From assembly GCA_964489835.1 (NCBI GenBank), contig CAZBBC010000009.1, positions 1 to 64,000 of the forward strand: a stretch of DNA of 64,000 nucleotides, written 5' to 3'. The stretch is from CAZBBC01 sp964489835. Lineage in GTDB: Bacteria; Calditrichota; Calditrichia; JAJRVZ01. Below, piece by piece: positions 44,699 to 54,743 of the stretch. Position 1 is the stretch's first letter. Every line of letters starts with the position of its first letter. The translations under genes and the position numbers were made by a program. A model generated the notes under the pieces. The model searched no databases, was not told the DNA's origin, and saw only the letters and a program-made list of their open reading frames with translations.

Positions 44699-47035
44699 AT
44701 GAAAGGTATTTTTTCAAAACGGCTGATAATTTTTATTTTTTTATGCTTTACTTTCAGTGTAAGTGCTCAAATAGCAGGTGAGAAGGAATCTGACAAAACA
44801 CTTTCTCCGTATTTTTTTGTAAAGAGTGAGGATTCTTCTGTCGACCAGCTTCCACTGAAAAAGACCTCTGTTGAGGTAAATATTGCCGGTGTTATTGCTG
44901 ATATTAAGGTAGCACAGGTTTATAAGAATGAAGGAACCTCGATCCTGGAGGCGATCTATGTCTTTCCTGCTTCAACCCGCGCCGCTGTTTACAATATGAA
45001 AATGACCATTGGCGAACGGATTATCCAGGCTAGAATTGAAAAGAAGAAAGAGGCCCGCCGGGAATATGAACAAGCGTTGGCTGAAGGTAAAACATCTTCA
45101 TTGCTGGAACAGCAACGACCTAATGTTTTTCAAATGAATGTCGGAAATATCTTACCCGGTGATGAAATTAAAGTAGAACTGTATTACACGGAACTCCTCA
45201 TTGCTGAAGATAAAACCTATGAATTTGTTTATCCAACAGTTGTCGGTCCACGTTACTCTAATCAAACCGAAAGCGAAGCGCCGGCTTCTGATCTGTGGAT
45301 TAAAAATCCGTATTTAAAAGAAGGTGAATTGCCCGCATATACCTTTAATATTAATGTCGGTATTTCTGCAGGAATGCCCATTAGAGATATTGTCTGTACT
45401 TCACATAAAGTTGATATCTCATATCAAGGTGAAGACCGGGCGGTGGTTGGTCTTCCCAACGGAGCCGATAATAGCGGCAATCGGGATTTTATTCTGAAAT
45501 ACCGGCTGACCGGTAAGAGCGTGGAACCAGGGCTTTTGATCCATCAGGGAGATAAAGAAAATTTCTTTCTTTTGATGTTGCAACCACCCAAACGTGTGCA
45601 ATTAGAACAAATTCCGCCCAGAGAGTATATTTTTATCGTTGATGTATCGGGATCTATGAACGGATTCCCATTGGATATTTCCAAAGATCTTTTGAGAGAT
45701 CTGATAGGAAATTTGCAGAAAGATGACCGGTTCAATGTAATACTTTTTGCTGCCGGATCGAGTGTGTTGTCTGAGGTATCAGTGGCAGCAACGCAAACAA
45801 ATATAAATAAAGCCATTCGCCTGATTGAGAAGGAAAGAGGCGGCGGTGGTACGGAGTTATTGCCCGCTCTTAAACGGGCTCTCGCCCTCCCCGGCAGTAT
45901 TGAATATTCTCGCACGGTTATTATAGCTACCGATGGCTATGTCAGTGTGGAGAAAGAGGCTTTTGATCTTATCCGCAATAATCTTGGTCAAGCGAATATG
46001 TTTGCATTTGGAATAGGTTCCAGTGTTAACCGGTTTCTTATCGAAGGTATGTCAAGGGCCGGAATGGGCGAATCATTTATTGTCACAAAACCAGGAGAAG
46101 CGCAGGTGATAGCAAACAAGTTTAGAAAGTACATATCATCGCCTGTACTCACAGGAATAACCTATAATTTCAGTGGTTTTGAAACGTATGATGTTGAGCC
46201 ACAGACCATTCCCGATGTACTTGCCGAACGTCCGGTGATGCTATTCGGAAAATGGCATGGAAAAGTAAAAGGTCAAATTGAAATAAATGGTTATAGCGGT
46301 GGGGGAAAAAGATTTTCCAGGAGAATTAACCTGTCCGGTTATGAACCATCGGATAAAAACGCTGCGCTTAAATTTCTTTGGGCCCGTTATCGTATAACCA
46401 TGCTTACCGATTATAACCAGCTGGATCCGAATGATGAACGTGTCAATCAGATCACCAATTTGGGTCTCTCCTATAATATTTTGACAGACTATACCTCCTT
46501 TCTGGCTGTTGATTCAGAAGTACGGGGTCAGGGAAAACCGATAACGACTATTCATCAACCACTGCCACTACCCCAGGGTGTTTCCAATTATGCCGTAGGT
46601 GCAGCAAGTGGAGGTTTTGGTTGGAAAAAATCAAGAGGATGGGCGCCGGTAAAGCAATCAATAGCACTAGATCAAACCATGAATGAGAAAGTGGAATTAT
46701 CCGAAATAAAAACAACGGTTGAACTGGAGAAGGTTGTTGCTGATGGAGAGCAATTGGAGAAAATTATCCGGGGAATAGTGATACTGAAAATAGATGATCT
46801 TAATCAATGTTACCAAAGATCTTCCTCTTTCGGTATATCAGGTAAAATAACGGCGAAAATAGTCATGAATAAGAAAGGTGATATCGCAAATGTTTTTATT
46901 ACCAGCAATGATCTGATTGATAAAAATCTGGAGAGATGTCTGATTGCCACGATAAAAACCTGGCAGCTGGTAAGCAAATCAGAGGAGTTTAAAAATACCA
47001 GTTTTACTTGTGAATTTAAATTCAGTACTAACTAA
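44699..47035 (+). CDS. VIT-vWA domain protein with TonB-like C-terminus
   Basis: A signal peptide (about 1-24) is followed by a VIT domain (about 45-170, with the typical RREYEQALAEGKTSSLLEQQ segment and VGNILPG), a vWA domain with the metal-ion site DVSGS (residues about 315-319), and a C-terminal region with ISGKITAKIVMNKKGDI and ERCLIATIKTWQL, a pattern like TonB/AgmX-type C-terminal domains. The vWA-VIT pair resembles inter-alpha-trypsin inhibitor heavy chain. The likely role is a periplasmic or outer-membrane adhesion or assembly protein. I use the second of two adjacent ATGs, because GGAGG is five bases from it. Confidence 0.85.
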   Translation: MKGIFSKRLIIFIFLCFTFSVSAQIAGEKESDKTLSPYFFVKSEDSSVDQLPLKKTSVEVNIAGVIADIKVAQVYKNEGTSILEAIYVFPASTRAAVYNMKMTIGERIIQARIEKKKEARREYEQALAEGKTSSLLEQQRPNVFQMNVGNILPGDEIKVELYYTELLIAEDKTYEFVYPTVVGPRYSNQTESEAPASDLWIKNPYLKEGELPAYTFNINVGISAGMPIRDIVCTSHKVDISYQGEDRAVVGLPNGADNSGNRDFILKYRLTGKSVEPGLLIHQGDKENFFLLMLQPPKRVQLEQIPPREYIFIVDVSGSMNGFPLDISKDLLRDLIGNLQKDDRFNVILFAAGSSVLSEVSVAATQTNINKAIRLIEKERGGGGTELLPALKRALALPGSIEYSRTVIIATDGYVSVEKEAFDLIRNNLGQANMFAFGIGSSVNRFLIEGMSRAGMGESFIVTKPGEAQVIANKFRKYISSPVLTGITYNFSGFETYDVEPQTIPDVLAERPVMLFGKWHGKVKGQIEINGYSGGGKRFSRRINLSGYEPSDKNAALKFLWARYRITMLTDYNQLDPNDERVNQITNLGLSYNILTDYTSFLAVDSEVRGQGKPITTIHQPLPLPQGVSNYAVGAASGGFGWKKSRGWAPVKQSIALDQTMNEKVELSEIKTTVELEKVVADGEQLEKIIRGIVILKIDDLNQCYQRSSSFGISGKITAKIVMNKKGDIANVFITSNDLIDKNLERCLIATIKTWQLVSKSEEFKNTSFTCEFKFSTN

Positions 47036-47122
47036 AAATACAGAGACAGCTGCCTGATGCGGACCTCTGAATTAGAAAGCAGTGGTCTGCCATGGCAGAC
47101 ATGTGCAGATGCAAAGAATGCA

Positions 47123-47156
47123 ATAGTAGAGACGTTGCATGCAACGTCTCTACTAT
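47123..47156. repeat. Perfect 34-bp palindrome between convergent genes
   Basis: The 17-base arms ATAGTAGAGACGTTGCA and TGCAACGTCTCTACTAT meet without a spacer at 47139/47140. The element lies between the ends of two convergent genes, so it may be a bidirectional terminator, but it also resembles a dispersed palindrome I have seen elsewhere (recollection). No second copy is in this window. Confidence 0.7.
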
Positions 47157-47180
47157 GTTTTATATGTATTAAATACAGAT

Positions 47181-48500
47181 TTAATCCAGCGCCGTGGTTT
47201 TCTCACTAAATATAATACCTAATTCAGCCAGTTCATCAAGTATCGGATTATAGATTTCAGGCTGTACGGGGATATGAACTCCCTTCAGATTAATTTTTTC
47301 CTCAAGAATCTTTTTTGAAGCGATCGCAGCCGGTAAACTGACGGTTCGTGACATTGCCGAATCTCCATCGGGGATTCCGGTTTGAATCAATGTCGATTTG
47401 ATCAACTCTTTTTTTCCCGGGTACGCCGCAATAAAATTATGATATAGCACGATGAGATCCAGATCATTTTTTCCCATGGTCAGTTTTTTTTGTAACAAAG
47501 CGCAAAAAATATCCATGACATTGCTTTCTTCGGGTAGGGGAGAATCATCAAACAGCCCTAACCACTGAAATACTTTGATCACCGTTGAGTATTTTTCCAG
47601 TCTTAAGAATTCTGCTGTTTTTTCAAGTACCTCTTGACAATCATTTGAACCGATGAGTCTACCTATTAACTGACGATAAGTTAATCCCTGTAAATCCATC
47701 CGCGGGGCATCATCGAACAAGCCAAGTTCCTGTGCTTTTGTCATGATAAAACACCAGCCAATATTACGCAGAGTCCCTCTAAATATGGTGTGGGCATCTT
47801 TCAATCCATATAATTCTTTATAAGGAAGGGCGTCGCGATTTGTGTAGGCTTCCAGGCTACCTATGCCTTCAATATCGATAATATTATAATTTTTGAAAAG
47901 ATTTTTGCTTGGGGTAAATATTAGCTTCCCATCCTCAAGGTATTGTCCGTTATTTTTACCAGCCATCAGAACCGCTCGCGGGCTCCAAGAAAATTTATAT
48001 CCGAGAGGCAAATTATTACTTGGTAGTGACGGAAGACCACCGCAATTCGAGCGAAAACTTTCAATTTTGCCTCCCTTTTTTTCAACCTCATGAATAATTT
48101 TTATTGCTGACATATGGTCAATACCCGGATCAAGTCCAATCTCATTCAGGATGAGAATACCGGCCTCCCGGGTTGCTATATCCAGATCCTTCATTTCCTT
48201 GCTGACATAAGAAGTGGTGACCAGATGCTTTTTAAGTTTTATACATAATTTTGCTATTTGTACGTGATAGGTATATGGCACCAGGCTGATTGCCAGGTCA
48301 CAGCCATGAACAAGTTCCATCAGCTGATCATTATTATTAACATTCAAAGATTCTGCACGGCCATTATTATATCCCTGTATAAGTGCTTCTGCCTTACTTA
48401 CCGTTCGGCTGGCAACTTTCACCTGGAATCCTTTTTTTAATAAATATACAACCAGAGGTTTGGATACCATTCCCGCACCTAAAACTAAGACCTGTTTCAT
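47181..48500 (-). CDS. Saccharopine dehydrogenase-like enzyme
   Basis: The 439-residue protein has the N-terminal nucleotide-binding domain (VLVLGAGMVSKPLV, then KGFQVKVASRTVSKAE) and the C-terminal domain of the LYS9/saccharopine reductase family (NEIGLDPGIDHMSAIKII, with GGLPSLPSNNLPLGYKFSWSP). These enzymes form or split saccharopine, or act on related aminoadipate intermediates in lysine metabolism. No lysine-biosynthesis gene is near, so degradation or another imine-reducing role is possible. I start at 48500, where AAGGAG lies a few bases upstream of the ATG; the frame is open eleven codons further. Confidence 0.88.
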   Translation of the reverse strand: MKQVLVLGAGMVSKPLVVYLLKKGFQVKVASRTVSKAEALIQGYNNGRAESLNVNNNDQLMELVHGCDLAISLVPYTYHVQIAKLCIKLKKHLVTTSYVSKEMKDLDIATREAGILILNEIGLDPGIDHMSAIKIIHEVEKKGGKIESFRSNCGGLPSLPSNNLPLGYKFSWSPRAVLMAGKNNGQYLEDGKLIFTPSKNLFKNYNIIDIEGIGSLEAYTNRDALPYKELYGLKDAHTIFRGTLRNIGWCFIMTKAQELGLFDDAPRMDLQGLTYRQLIGRLIGSNDCQEVLEKTAEFLRLEKYSTVIKVFQWLGLFDDSPLPEESNVMDIFCALLQKKLTMGKNDLDLIVLYHNFIAAYPGKKELIKSTLIQTGIPDGDSAMSRTVSLPAAIASKKILEEKINLKGVHIPVQPEIYNPILDELAELGIIFSEKTTALD

Positions 48501-48889
48501 TGACTCCTTCTCCTTTCCTATCTCGGATAACAAAATGGTTGTGTAATATTTTTAATTTTGTGTGGCTTTATGAAGAAATGCGAATATATTCCGATAATTA
48601 ATTCAACTTTTTTTTGAATTATTGAAGTCATTGACGGAGAGATTTATTGGAAAGTGCCAGACGTAACTCATATATAACTACAATCATAGACCATTATTAC
48701 TGCCGGAATTTTATGATATCTATTTTTTTATATTGCGATTAAAATAACAAAAACGATAGTGTACATCAAGCAAAACAAATTATTTTTAGGCCGTTTTAAC
48801 GGTTTCTATAATAAAAAAATTGACCATATCCTGAAAATTCAATTATATTATCTCAATTATTACAATAAATGACCGATCGATAGAATAGA
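48501..48889. other. A/T-rich divergent intergenic region
   Basis: No gene is seen. AAACAAATTATTTTTAGGCCG near 48776-48795 is a degenerate match to the right arm of the nested palindrome. Promoters for the dehydrogenase and the GGDEF-EAL gene should lie here, but I could not assign them. Confidence 0.45.
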
Positions 48890-50716
48890 ATGACACTACA
48901 ACTATTAAAATGGCTTAAGATCTTCCAGGGTAGAAATAATTCTTCTCTTGACCACGATTTCTTTCAAAATTTACCTACCGAATTTGCTATCTTCGATTTA
49001 GAGGGAAGATATAAATTCGCCAATTTGAAATATATCGTAGATAAAAAAATTCGCGAGCAGGTGATCGGCCAGGATGATACCTATTATTTTGACTTGGTCG
49101 GTATCAGTGAGGAATGCATCGAGAAAAGAAAAGAAATGTTTAATCAGGTAATACAGGAACAAAAGCAGGTGCGATTTACTGAAAAACTTTTCTTTCCGGA
49201 AATAAACAAAACGGTCTATTACAAGCGAACATTTCAGCCTGTCTTTAAAAAAGGTAAACAAAATCAGCTGTCAGAGATTCATTTTTTCGGTGATAATATG
49301 ACCGCGATTATTCATTCTCAACAGGAATTAAAATTTCTTGCATTTCACGACAAGGTTACCGGGTTGAGAAACCGGGATGCCTTTTACCAGGAATTGGATC
49401 AAATTATTTATGAATTGGAAAGAAAACCAGATGAGCTCTCATCGGGTGTCCTGTTTTGCGATATGGATAATTTTAAATTGGTCAATGACTCTCTCGGACA
49501 CGATGTGGGCGATCGCGTTCTCCAGGAAATAGCCAGTCGAATGAAAGGATGTTTGCGCAAATCGGATCTTGTCTTCCGGCTTGGGGGGGATGAGTTTACA
49601 GTTCTGGTAAAAAGTATGAACCAGGAATACGAGGCTGGGTATATTGCCGAAAAACTGATAAAAAAACTGGCAGAGCCCTATCATATTGGCAACCACCGGA
49701 TTAATTATTTGACCGTGAGTGCCGGTATCGTTTTATTACCTAAGGATGGTATTGACAGAGAACTGTTGGTCAAGCAGGCCGATACGGCGATGTATAATGC
49801 GAAAAAGAATGGAAAAAATAATTTCCGTTATTTTTCAGAAGCAATGACAAAGAAATCAGTTGAAAGATTAAAAATAGAGAATAACCTGCGTCATATCGTG
49901 AATGAAAATAAATTTGAGGAACAATTTCATGTTTGTTATCAACCAATTATTGAGAAAAAGCCCAACGGAAAATTTAAAATCATCGGAACTGAAGCATTGA
50001 TCCGCTGGGAAAACGATGAACTTGGTCTGGTTCCGCCGGATATTTTCATTCCCATCGCCGAGAAGACAGATTTGATAAACCATATAGGAGATTGGATTTT
50101 ACGCAAAAGCTGCATAGATATTGTAGCATTGAATAAAAAGTTTAAACGCAGCATTTATGCCTCGGTAAATTTTTCCGCTAAACAGCTGAGATATGCTGAT
50201 GTAGTCGATAAATTAATGCAGGTCGTCGAAGAAACCGGTATAAATCCAGTAGATTTGCAACTGGAACTTACGGAAACCGCCTACCTGGATAAACAAGTTG
50301 AAGTGATTGAGAGAATCAAAAAAATCGAAGGTTTAGGATTTAAGATTGCCATTGATGATTTTGGTGTAGGATATGCATCGCTTTCTTATTTGCAGAGAAT
50401 TCCTGCCTCTACAATAAAAATTGACAAGTCATTTATTTCCGATATGCATATGAGTGAGGAACATGAATTATTTGTAAAAGCGATTCTTACTTTAGGCCGA
50501 AATCTCAATAAAGAGATCATAGCTGAAGGTGTAGAACTGGTACAGCATCTTGATCTCCTGAGCATGGAAAAATGTTTTAAATACCAGGGTTATTTATTTT
50601 CCAAACCGATGGTACTCAAAGATCTTGAGGAATATATCACTTTCGAAAAAAAAATTTCCGGAGAACAAGATAATCCGGATCCTGCTGAATCCTTAATGGC
50701 TCAAATACTCCCCTGA
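48890..50716 (+). CDS. PAS-GGDEF-EAL cyclic-di-GMP enzyme
   Basis: The 608-residue protein has an N-terminal PAS-like sensor (about 25-145), a GGDEF diguanylate cyclase domain with an intact GGDEF (232-236) and the I-site RKSD (Arg223-Asp226) for product inhibition, and an EAL phosphodiesterase domain with EALIRW (368-373), DDFGVGYASL and KIDKSFI. Both active sites look complete, so it may switch direction with signal input. It has no transmembrane segments, so it should be cytosolic. It is a single gene with no receptor or effector nearby. Confidence 0.93.
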   Translation: MTLQLLKWLKIFQGRNNSSLDHDFFQNLPTEFAIFDLEGRYKFANLKYIVDKKIREQVIGQDDTYYFDLVGISEECIEKRKEMFNQVIQEQKQVRFTEKLFFPEINKTVYYKRTFQPVFKKGKQNQLSEIHFFGDNMTAIIHSQQELKFLAFHDKVTGLRNRDAFYQELDQIIYELERKPDELSSGVLFCDMDNFKLVNDSLGHDVGDRVLQEIASRMKGCLRKSDLVFRLGGDEFTVLVKSMNQEYEAGYIAEKLIKKLAEPYHIGNHRINYLTVSAGIVLLPKDGIDRELLVKQADTAMYNAKKNGKNNFRYFSEAMTKKSVERLKIENNLRHIVNENKFEEQFHVCYQPIIEKKPNGKFKIIGTEALIRWENDELGLVPPDIFIPIAEKTDLINHIGDWILRKSCIDIVALNKKFKRSIYASVNFSAKQLRYADVVDKLMQVVEETGINPVDLQLELTETAYLDKQVEVIERIKKIEGLGFKIAIDDFGVGYASLSYLQRIPASTIKIDKSFISDMHMSEEHELFVKAILTLGRNLNKEIIAEGVELVQHLDLLSMEKCFKYQGYLFSKPMVLKDLEEYITFEKKISGEQDNPDPAESLMAQILP

Positions 50717-50748
50717 TATCCACTGAATTCAAAATTATCCGATTTTTC

Positions 50749-51555
50749 TTACAATCGTGCGCCACAATATTTGCAGTGCCTGGCATCGATGTCATGCCCG
50801 TCTGCGGAACACTGCGGACAAGCCTGTGTGGAAACTTTTCCCTTATAGCTCCTGGTAATCTGTGTGGTAACAATGCCAGTGGGTACGGCAATAATACTGT
50901 AACCAAGGATCATAATAACCGCTGCCAGGGTCTGCCCGAATCCTGTTTGTGGTGATATATCCCCGTAGCCGACAGTTGTCAGAGTTACAATAGACCAATA
51001 GATGCTGATGGGTATACTGGTAAAACCATTTTCTTCCCCCTCGATGACATACATTAAGGAACCAAAGATGACAACAAGGGTCAATACGGCGAACAGAAAA
51101 ACAGCGATCTTACGACCGCTTTCACGCATAGCTTGCATTAACAAGCGCGCTTCATTTAAGTACTGCACTAGTTTTAAAACACGAAATATTCGAAGTACAC
51201 GCAACAAGCGAACCACCAGAAAATACTGACTGCCCGGCAAAAGAAGGGAAAAATATGTTGGTAGGAAAGCAATAAGATCGATGATACCAAAAAAACTGGT
51301 CGCATAACGTATCGGCTGTCCAATACTGATAAGACGAAAAATATATTCGATGGTAAAGAGAATGGTAAAAATCCATTCAATAATATAAAGTAAGTCCCCA
51401 TAGTTGTTGTTAATCTCCCTTACACTATCCAACATTACGGCAAGGACACTAAATAGAATTGTTATGATTAGAAATATATCGAAGATCTTTCCAGCCCTGG
51501 TATCTGCTTCGAAAATAATTTCGTGTAAATTTGACAGCCATTTTTTATTTGTCAT
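50749..51555 (-). CDS. Voltage-gated-type K+ channel with zinc ribbon
   Basis: The 268-residue protein has six transmembrane segments of the ion-channel fold. S4 is arginine-rich (VVRLLRVLRIFRVLKLVQYL) and the pore loop carries the selectivity filter TVGYGD in TLTTVGYGDISPQ. A C-terminal zinc ribbon (CPQCSADGHDI, HCKYCGARL) of two CxxC pairs follows the last segment and is uncommon. Homologues are bacterial Kv-like channels. I start at the ATG at 51555, which opens MTNKKW; the longest frame extends 44 codons further into a non-conserved stretch. Confidence 0.9.
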   Translation of the reverse strand: MTNKKWLSNLHEIIFEADTRAGKIFDIFLIITILFSVLAVMLDSVREINNNYGDLLYIIEWIFTILFTIEYIFRLISIGQPIRYATSFFGIIDLIAFLPTYFSLLLPGSQYFLVVRLLRVLRIFRVLKLVQYLNEARLLMQAMRESGRKIAVFLFAVLTLVVIFGSLMYVIEGEENGFTSIPISIYWSIVTLTTVGYGDISPQTGFGQTLAAVIMILGYSIIAVPTGIVTTQITRSYKGKVSTQACPQCSADGHDIDARHCKYCGARL

Positions 51556-51903
51556 CGTTTGCCCGATTAAATTTGCAGCAAAATAAAGATAATATCGACG
51601 ATTTTCAACAAGGTATCTGAATATAATGACATCAAACCAAAGCATTATATAATTCTTCAAACATGGTAAATTACAGTGATCTGGCAACTCCTGAAGGTTT
51701 GGTGCAGACGGGGGCGAGATTTTTTATATTAGTGGGTAACTGTGATCAATGAATCAGGCTAAATGACAGGAATTTATTTTGAACTTCAATATTCTTTCTT
51801 TAACTTTAAAGTTTACGTACGGATTGATTGTACATAAAAAAAATATAGCGTTAATCATATGAATGATTAATATTGAATTTATTTAATCTCAATAGGAGAG
51901 AAT

Positions 51904-52932
51904 ATGAAGAACATTTTTATTTGGCTTTCGATGTTGATGATATTCGTCTTTGCCTGTTCTAACGAAAAAAGCAAAGTCGTACTACAGCCTGGTACACCCG
52001 GTTATTTGTTAGCGAAAGATATCTCCACGGTCGTTACAGCTGCTGATCCGGACAGCAACAGAAGTATCATTGTTACTGAATCATTTGAAGTTACCACCGG
52101 AGAAGTAATACAGGAAATCCATAAAAACTTTGGAGAACAGGCAACAAATCTTAAAAAAATGGATCCAACGAGAATAAAGCAAATCCTTGAGGATAATGCT
52201 AGAAGTCTGGCCGAAAAAAAACTAATTCTAACAACAGCTAAGGATCATGGATTTATAATTGAGAATCGGAAACTGGATAGCCTGTTGCAGTCCCAATATA
52301 AACGTGCCGGCAGCGAAGAGGCATTTTTAAGTTTTGTTGAGAAAAAAGGTTTTACCATTGATAATGTCAAGGAAGATATATCCAATGCTTTTATTATCGA
52401 GCAGTATATTAAAAGCGTTCTTTCTAAAGAGACCTCGATTACAGAGGAAGAATTGAAAGATCGATATAAACGTCGGTTACAAATCGATCGAACCGCCACG
52501 GTTTACCATATATTACTTATGACACAGAACAAGACGGAAGCAGAAAAAGCAGAAATTCATAAAAAAATGAAAAAAATATTAGCGCGGGCAAAAAAAGGTG
52601 AAAATTTTGCTCAACTTGCAAAAACATATTCGGAAGATCCGGGGGTGAAAAGTAACGGTGGACTTTATGAAAATTTCGAACGTGGGCAAATGGTCAAACC
52701 GTTCGAAGATGCAGCCTTCTCAATACCGGTCGGTGAGATAAGTGATATTGTGGAAACCCGGTATGGGTATCATATTTTGAAAATTGTAGACCGCCAGAAG
52801 GAATCTCGCACATTTGAAGATCTTAAGCCCGACCTGGAAAAGGAATTAAAAAAGGAAAAAGAAATGAGCGTAGTCAATGCGCATATGGAAAAGCTAAAAG
52901 AAGACGCAAATTACGAAAAGATATCGCTGTAG
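51904..52932 (+). CDS. PpiC-type peptidyl-prolyl isomerase lipoprotein
   Basis: The 342-residue protein has a lipoprotein signal (lipobox VFAC, Cys18), an N-terminal SurA/PrsA-like chaperone region (about 40-195) and one parvulin domain (about 196-290) starting TVYHILLMTQ and ending YGYHILKIVD. The GENFAQLAKTYSEDPG segment is typical of this family. It should assist folding of exported proteins, tethered to a membrane. A AGGAGAG site precedes the start. It is followed by pyrD at 97 bases, so a shared transcript is possible but not required. Confidence 0.9.
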   Translation: MKNIFIWLSMLMIFVFACSNEKSKVVLQPGTPGYLLAKDISTVVTAADPDSNRSIIVTESFEVTTGEVIQEIHKNFGEQATNLKKMDPTRIKQILEDNARSLAEKKLILTTAKDHGFIIENRKLDSLLQSQYKRAGSEEAFLSFVEKKGFTIDNVKEDISNAFIIEQYIKSVLSKETSITEEELKDRYKRRLQIDRTATVYHILLMTQNKTEAEKAEIHKKMKKILARAKKGENFAQLAKTYSEDPGVKSNGGLYENFERGQMVKPFEDAAFSIPVGEISDIVETRYGYHILKIVDRQKESRTFEDLKPDLEKELKKEKEMSVVNAHMEKLKEDANYEKISL

Positions 52933-53028
52933 GTGATAGTAATTTTTTATAGTATTCCATAACGGTCAAAGGATTTTGAAGGTTTGAAGAAAATAAATAA
53001 ATGAATTCTGGACATTCTATCCAAAAAT

Positions 53029-54066
53029 ATGTTATATAAGCTATTTATTCGTCCTCTATTTTTTCGATTTGATCCGGAAAAAATTCATTCTATTATTTGT
53101 GTAATTCTTAAGATTCCAATAATCACAAAAGTCCTCGATTATTTCTTTGCTTTTCATCACCCCTTACTGGAAAACAATGTATGTGGCTTAAAATTTAAAA
53201 ATCCCATTGGTCTGGCTGCAGGTTTTGATAAGGATGCAGAACTGATAGAGCCATTGTCCAGCCTGGGATTCGGTTTTATTGAAATCGGAACAGTGACACC
53301 GAAAGCACAAAGTGGAAACGAAAAGCCGCGCCTGTTCCGTCTACCTAAGGATGAAGCATTGGTAAACCGGATGGGTTTCAATAATGCCGGTGTCGAATAT
53401 GTCCGGAAAAATCTTTTAAAGTATAAAGGAAATTCTATCGTTGGTGGTAATATTGGTAAAAATAAAAATACGGCCAACGAAGATGCGGTTAAAGATTATG
53501 CCATTTGTTTTAATCGTCTTCACGATGTCGTTGACTATTTTGTAGTAAATGTCAGTTCACCCAATACACCTGGTTTGCGAGAATTACAAGATAAGCAGGC
53601 ATTAGCTGAAATATTGGGTCACCTTCAAATCCTTAATCGCTCCCTGAAAGAACCAAAGCCGATATTTTTAAAAATTGCACCAGATCTCACCGACCATCAA
53701 TTAGATGATATTATACAGGTTGTAATGGAAACAAAAACCCAGGGCATTATCGCCACCAACACGACTATCGGCCGTGAAAGTTTACACACCGCAGAGGATC
53801 AGATAGTAAAAATTGGAAGCGGCGGACTGAGTGGAAAACCTCTCAGTAACAGATCAACGGAAATCATTCGCACCATTGCTGAAAAATCGAAACATGCCTT
53901 CCCCATTATCGGCGTCGGGGGCATTCATTCGCCGGAGGATGCCCTCGAAAAGATAATGGCAGGCGCCTCACTCATTCAACTTTATACCGGATTTATTTAT
54001 GAAGGTCCGGGAATAGTAAAAAGAATTAACAAAAAGCTGCTTGCTACCGGTATATATCACGTTTAA
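53029..54066 (+). CDS. pyrD: Dihydroorotate dehydrogenase, class 2
   Basis: The 345-residue protein matches the membrane-associated class 2 enzymes that oxidise dihydroorotate with quinone in pyrimidine synthesis. The catalytic serine lies in NVSSPNTPGLR (about 174-184), FMN is contacted around NPIGLAAGFDKDAE and IGTVTPKAQ, and a hydrophobic N-terminal helix (about 1-45) gives membrane binding. The pyrimidine genes are not clustered here. The start lacks a strong ribosome-binding site, but the N-terminal extension agrees with the class 2 length. Confidence 0.95.
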   Translation: MLYKLFIRPLFFRFDPEKIHSIICVILKIPIITKVLDYFFAFHHPLLENNVCGLKFKNPIGLAAGFDKDAELIEPLSSLGFGFIEIGTVTPKAQSGNEKPRLFRLPKDEALVNRMGFNNAGVEYVRKNLLKYKGNSIVGGNIGKNKNTANEDAVKDYAICFNRLHDVVDYFVVNVSSPNTPGLRELQDKQALAEILGHLQILNRSLKEPKPIFLKIAPDLTDHQLDDIIQVVMETKTQGIIATNTTIGRESLHTAEDQIVKIGSGGLSGKPLSNRSTEIIRTIAEKSKHAFPIIGVGGIHSPEDALEKIMAGASLIQLYTGFIYEGPGIVKRINKKLLATGIYHV

Positions 54067-54377
54067 AGACAAAACACGCACCGGGTAAAAAATTTTTCCG
54101 GGAAATATTTTCTCCACCAGATATTTTATATATTTGATCTCTGATAATTTCATTGAGATATTCTATATGTTGCAATCCCTAATATCAAAGAATAAATGGA
54201 ACCTGAGCAGTGTATTTTGAAAACAGGATGATATTTCAGTAAATTGCACCGGCAATATCATAGCACAGCCCTCGGCTGCAAACAAAGAAAAAAATAGTCC
54301 ACAGATTTTCCGTCGAAGCCGAATAATCCGTGGATAAAAGTTTTTTGTTACAATAGTATATTGGTAAGGATTTCAAA
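54067..54377 (+). other. Leader region of the que operon with hairpins
   Basis: No gene. At about 54298-54334 the text TCCACAGATTTTCC...AATAATCCGTGGA can form a hairpin, and at about 54266-54280 CAGCC-CTC-GGCTG forms a short stem. TTTTTTG follows the larger hairpin at 54341. A preQ1 riboswitch was considered but the known aptamer pattern was not found. The queD promoter is likely here. Confidence 0.45.
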
Positions 54378-54743
54378 ATGTATACATTATCTGTTGAGAG
54401 AATGATTTCTACTGCTCATCAGTTGAATAATTATGACGGACCTTGTGCACGTATTCATGGTCACAACTGGAAAATACAGGTGAAGGTTCAATCAGAATTT
54501 CTTAATGAAATAGGAATTTCTGTGGATTTCAGCGATCTTGATAAGTATTTATGGCAAATTGTCGATCCCTTTGATCATCAGCTTCTAAATAATGTCCCTC
54601 CATTTGATAAGTTGAATCCCACGGCAGAAAACCTTGTAAAATATATTTATAACCAGGTTAAAACTGTCTTACCTCCGAAAATCACCGTTAAAAGAGTAAA
54701 GATTTGGGAGACAGACCAGTCCGCGGTTTCATATGAAGAATAA
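54378..54743 (+). CDS. queD: 6-carboxytetrahydropterin synthase
   Basis: The 121-residue enzyme converts dihydroneopterin triphosphate to 6-carboxy-tetrahydropterin, step 2 of queuosine synthesis. The zinc histidines are His14 (TAHQL), His27 and His29 (RIHGH), and the catalytic cysteine is Cys23 in GPCARIHGH. A later FDHQLLN supplies another conserved histidine and ETDQSA the C-terminal glutamate. It is the first gene of the que operon. Length is normal for the family. Confidence 0.95.
   Translation: MYTLSVERMISTAHQLNNYDGPCARIHGHNWKIQVKVQSEFLNEIGISVDFSDLDKYLWQIVDPFDHQLLNNVPPFDKLNPTAENLVKYIYNQVKTVLPPKITVKRVKIWETDQSAVSYEE

Noticed and set aside
54067..54377. preQ1 riboswitch before queD
   Set aside because: No match to the small preQ1-I or the larger preQ1-II aptamer could be traced; the hairpins seen do not have the needed pattern.
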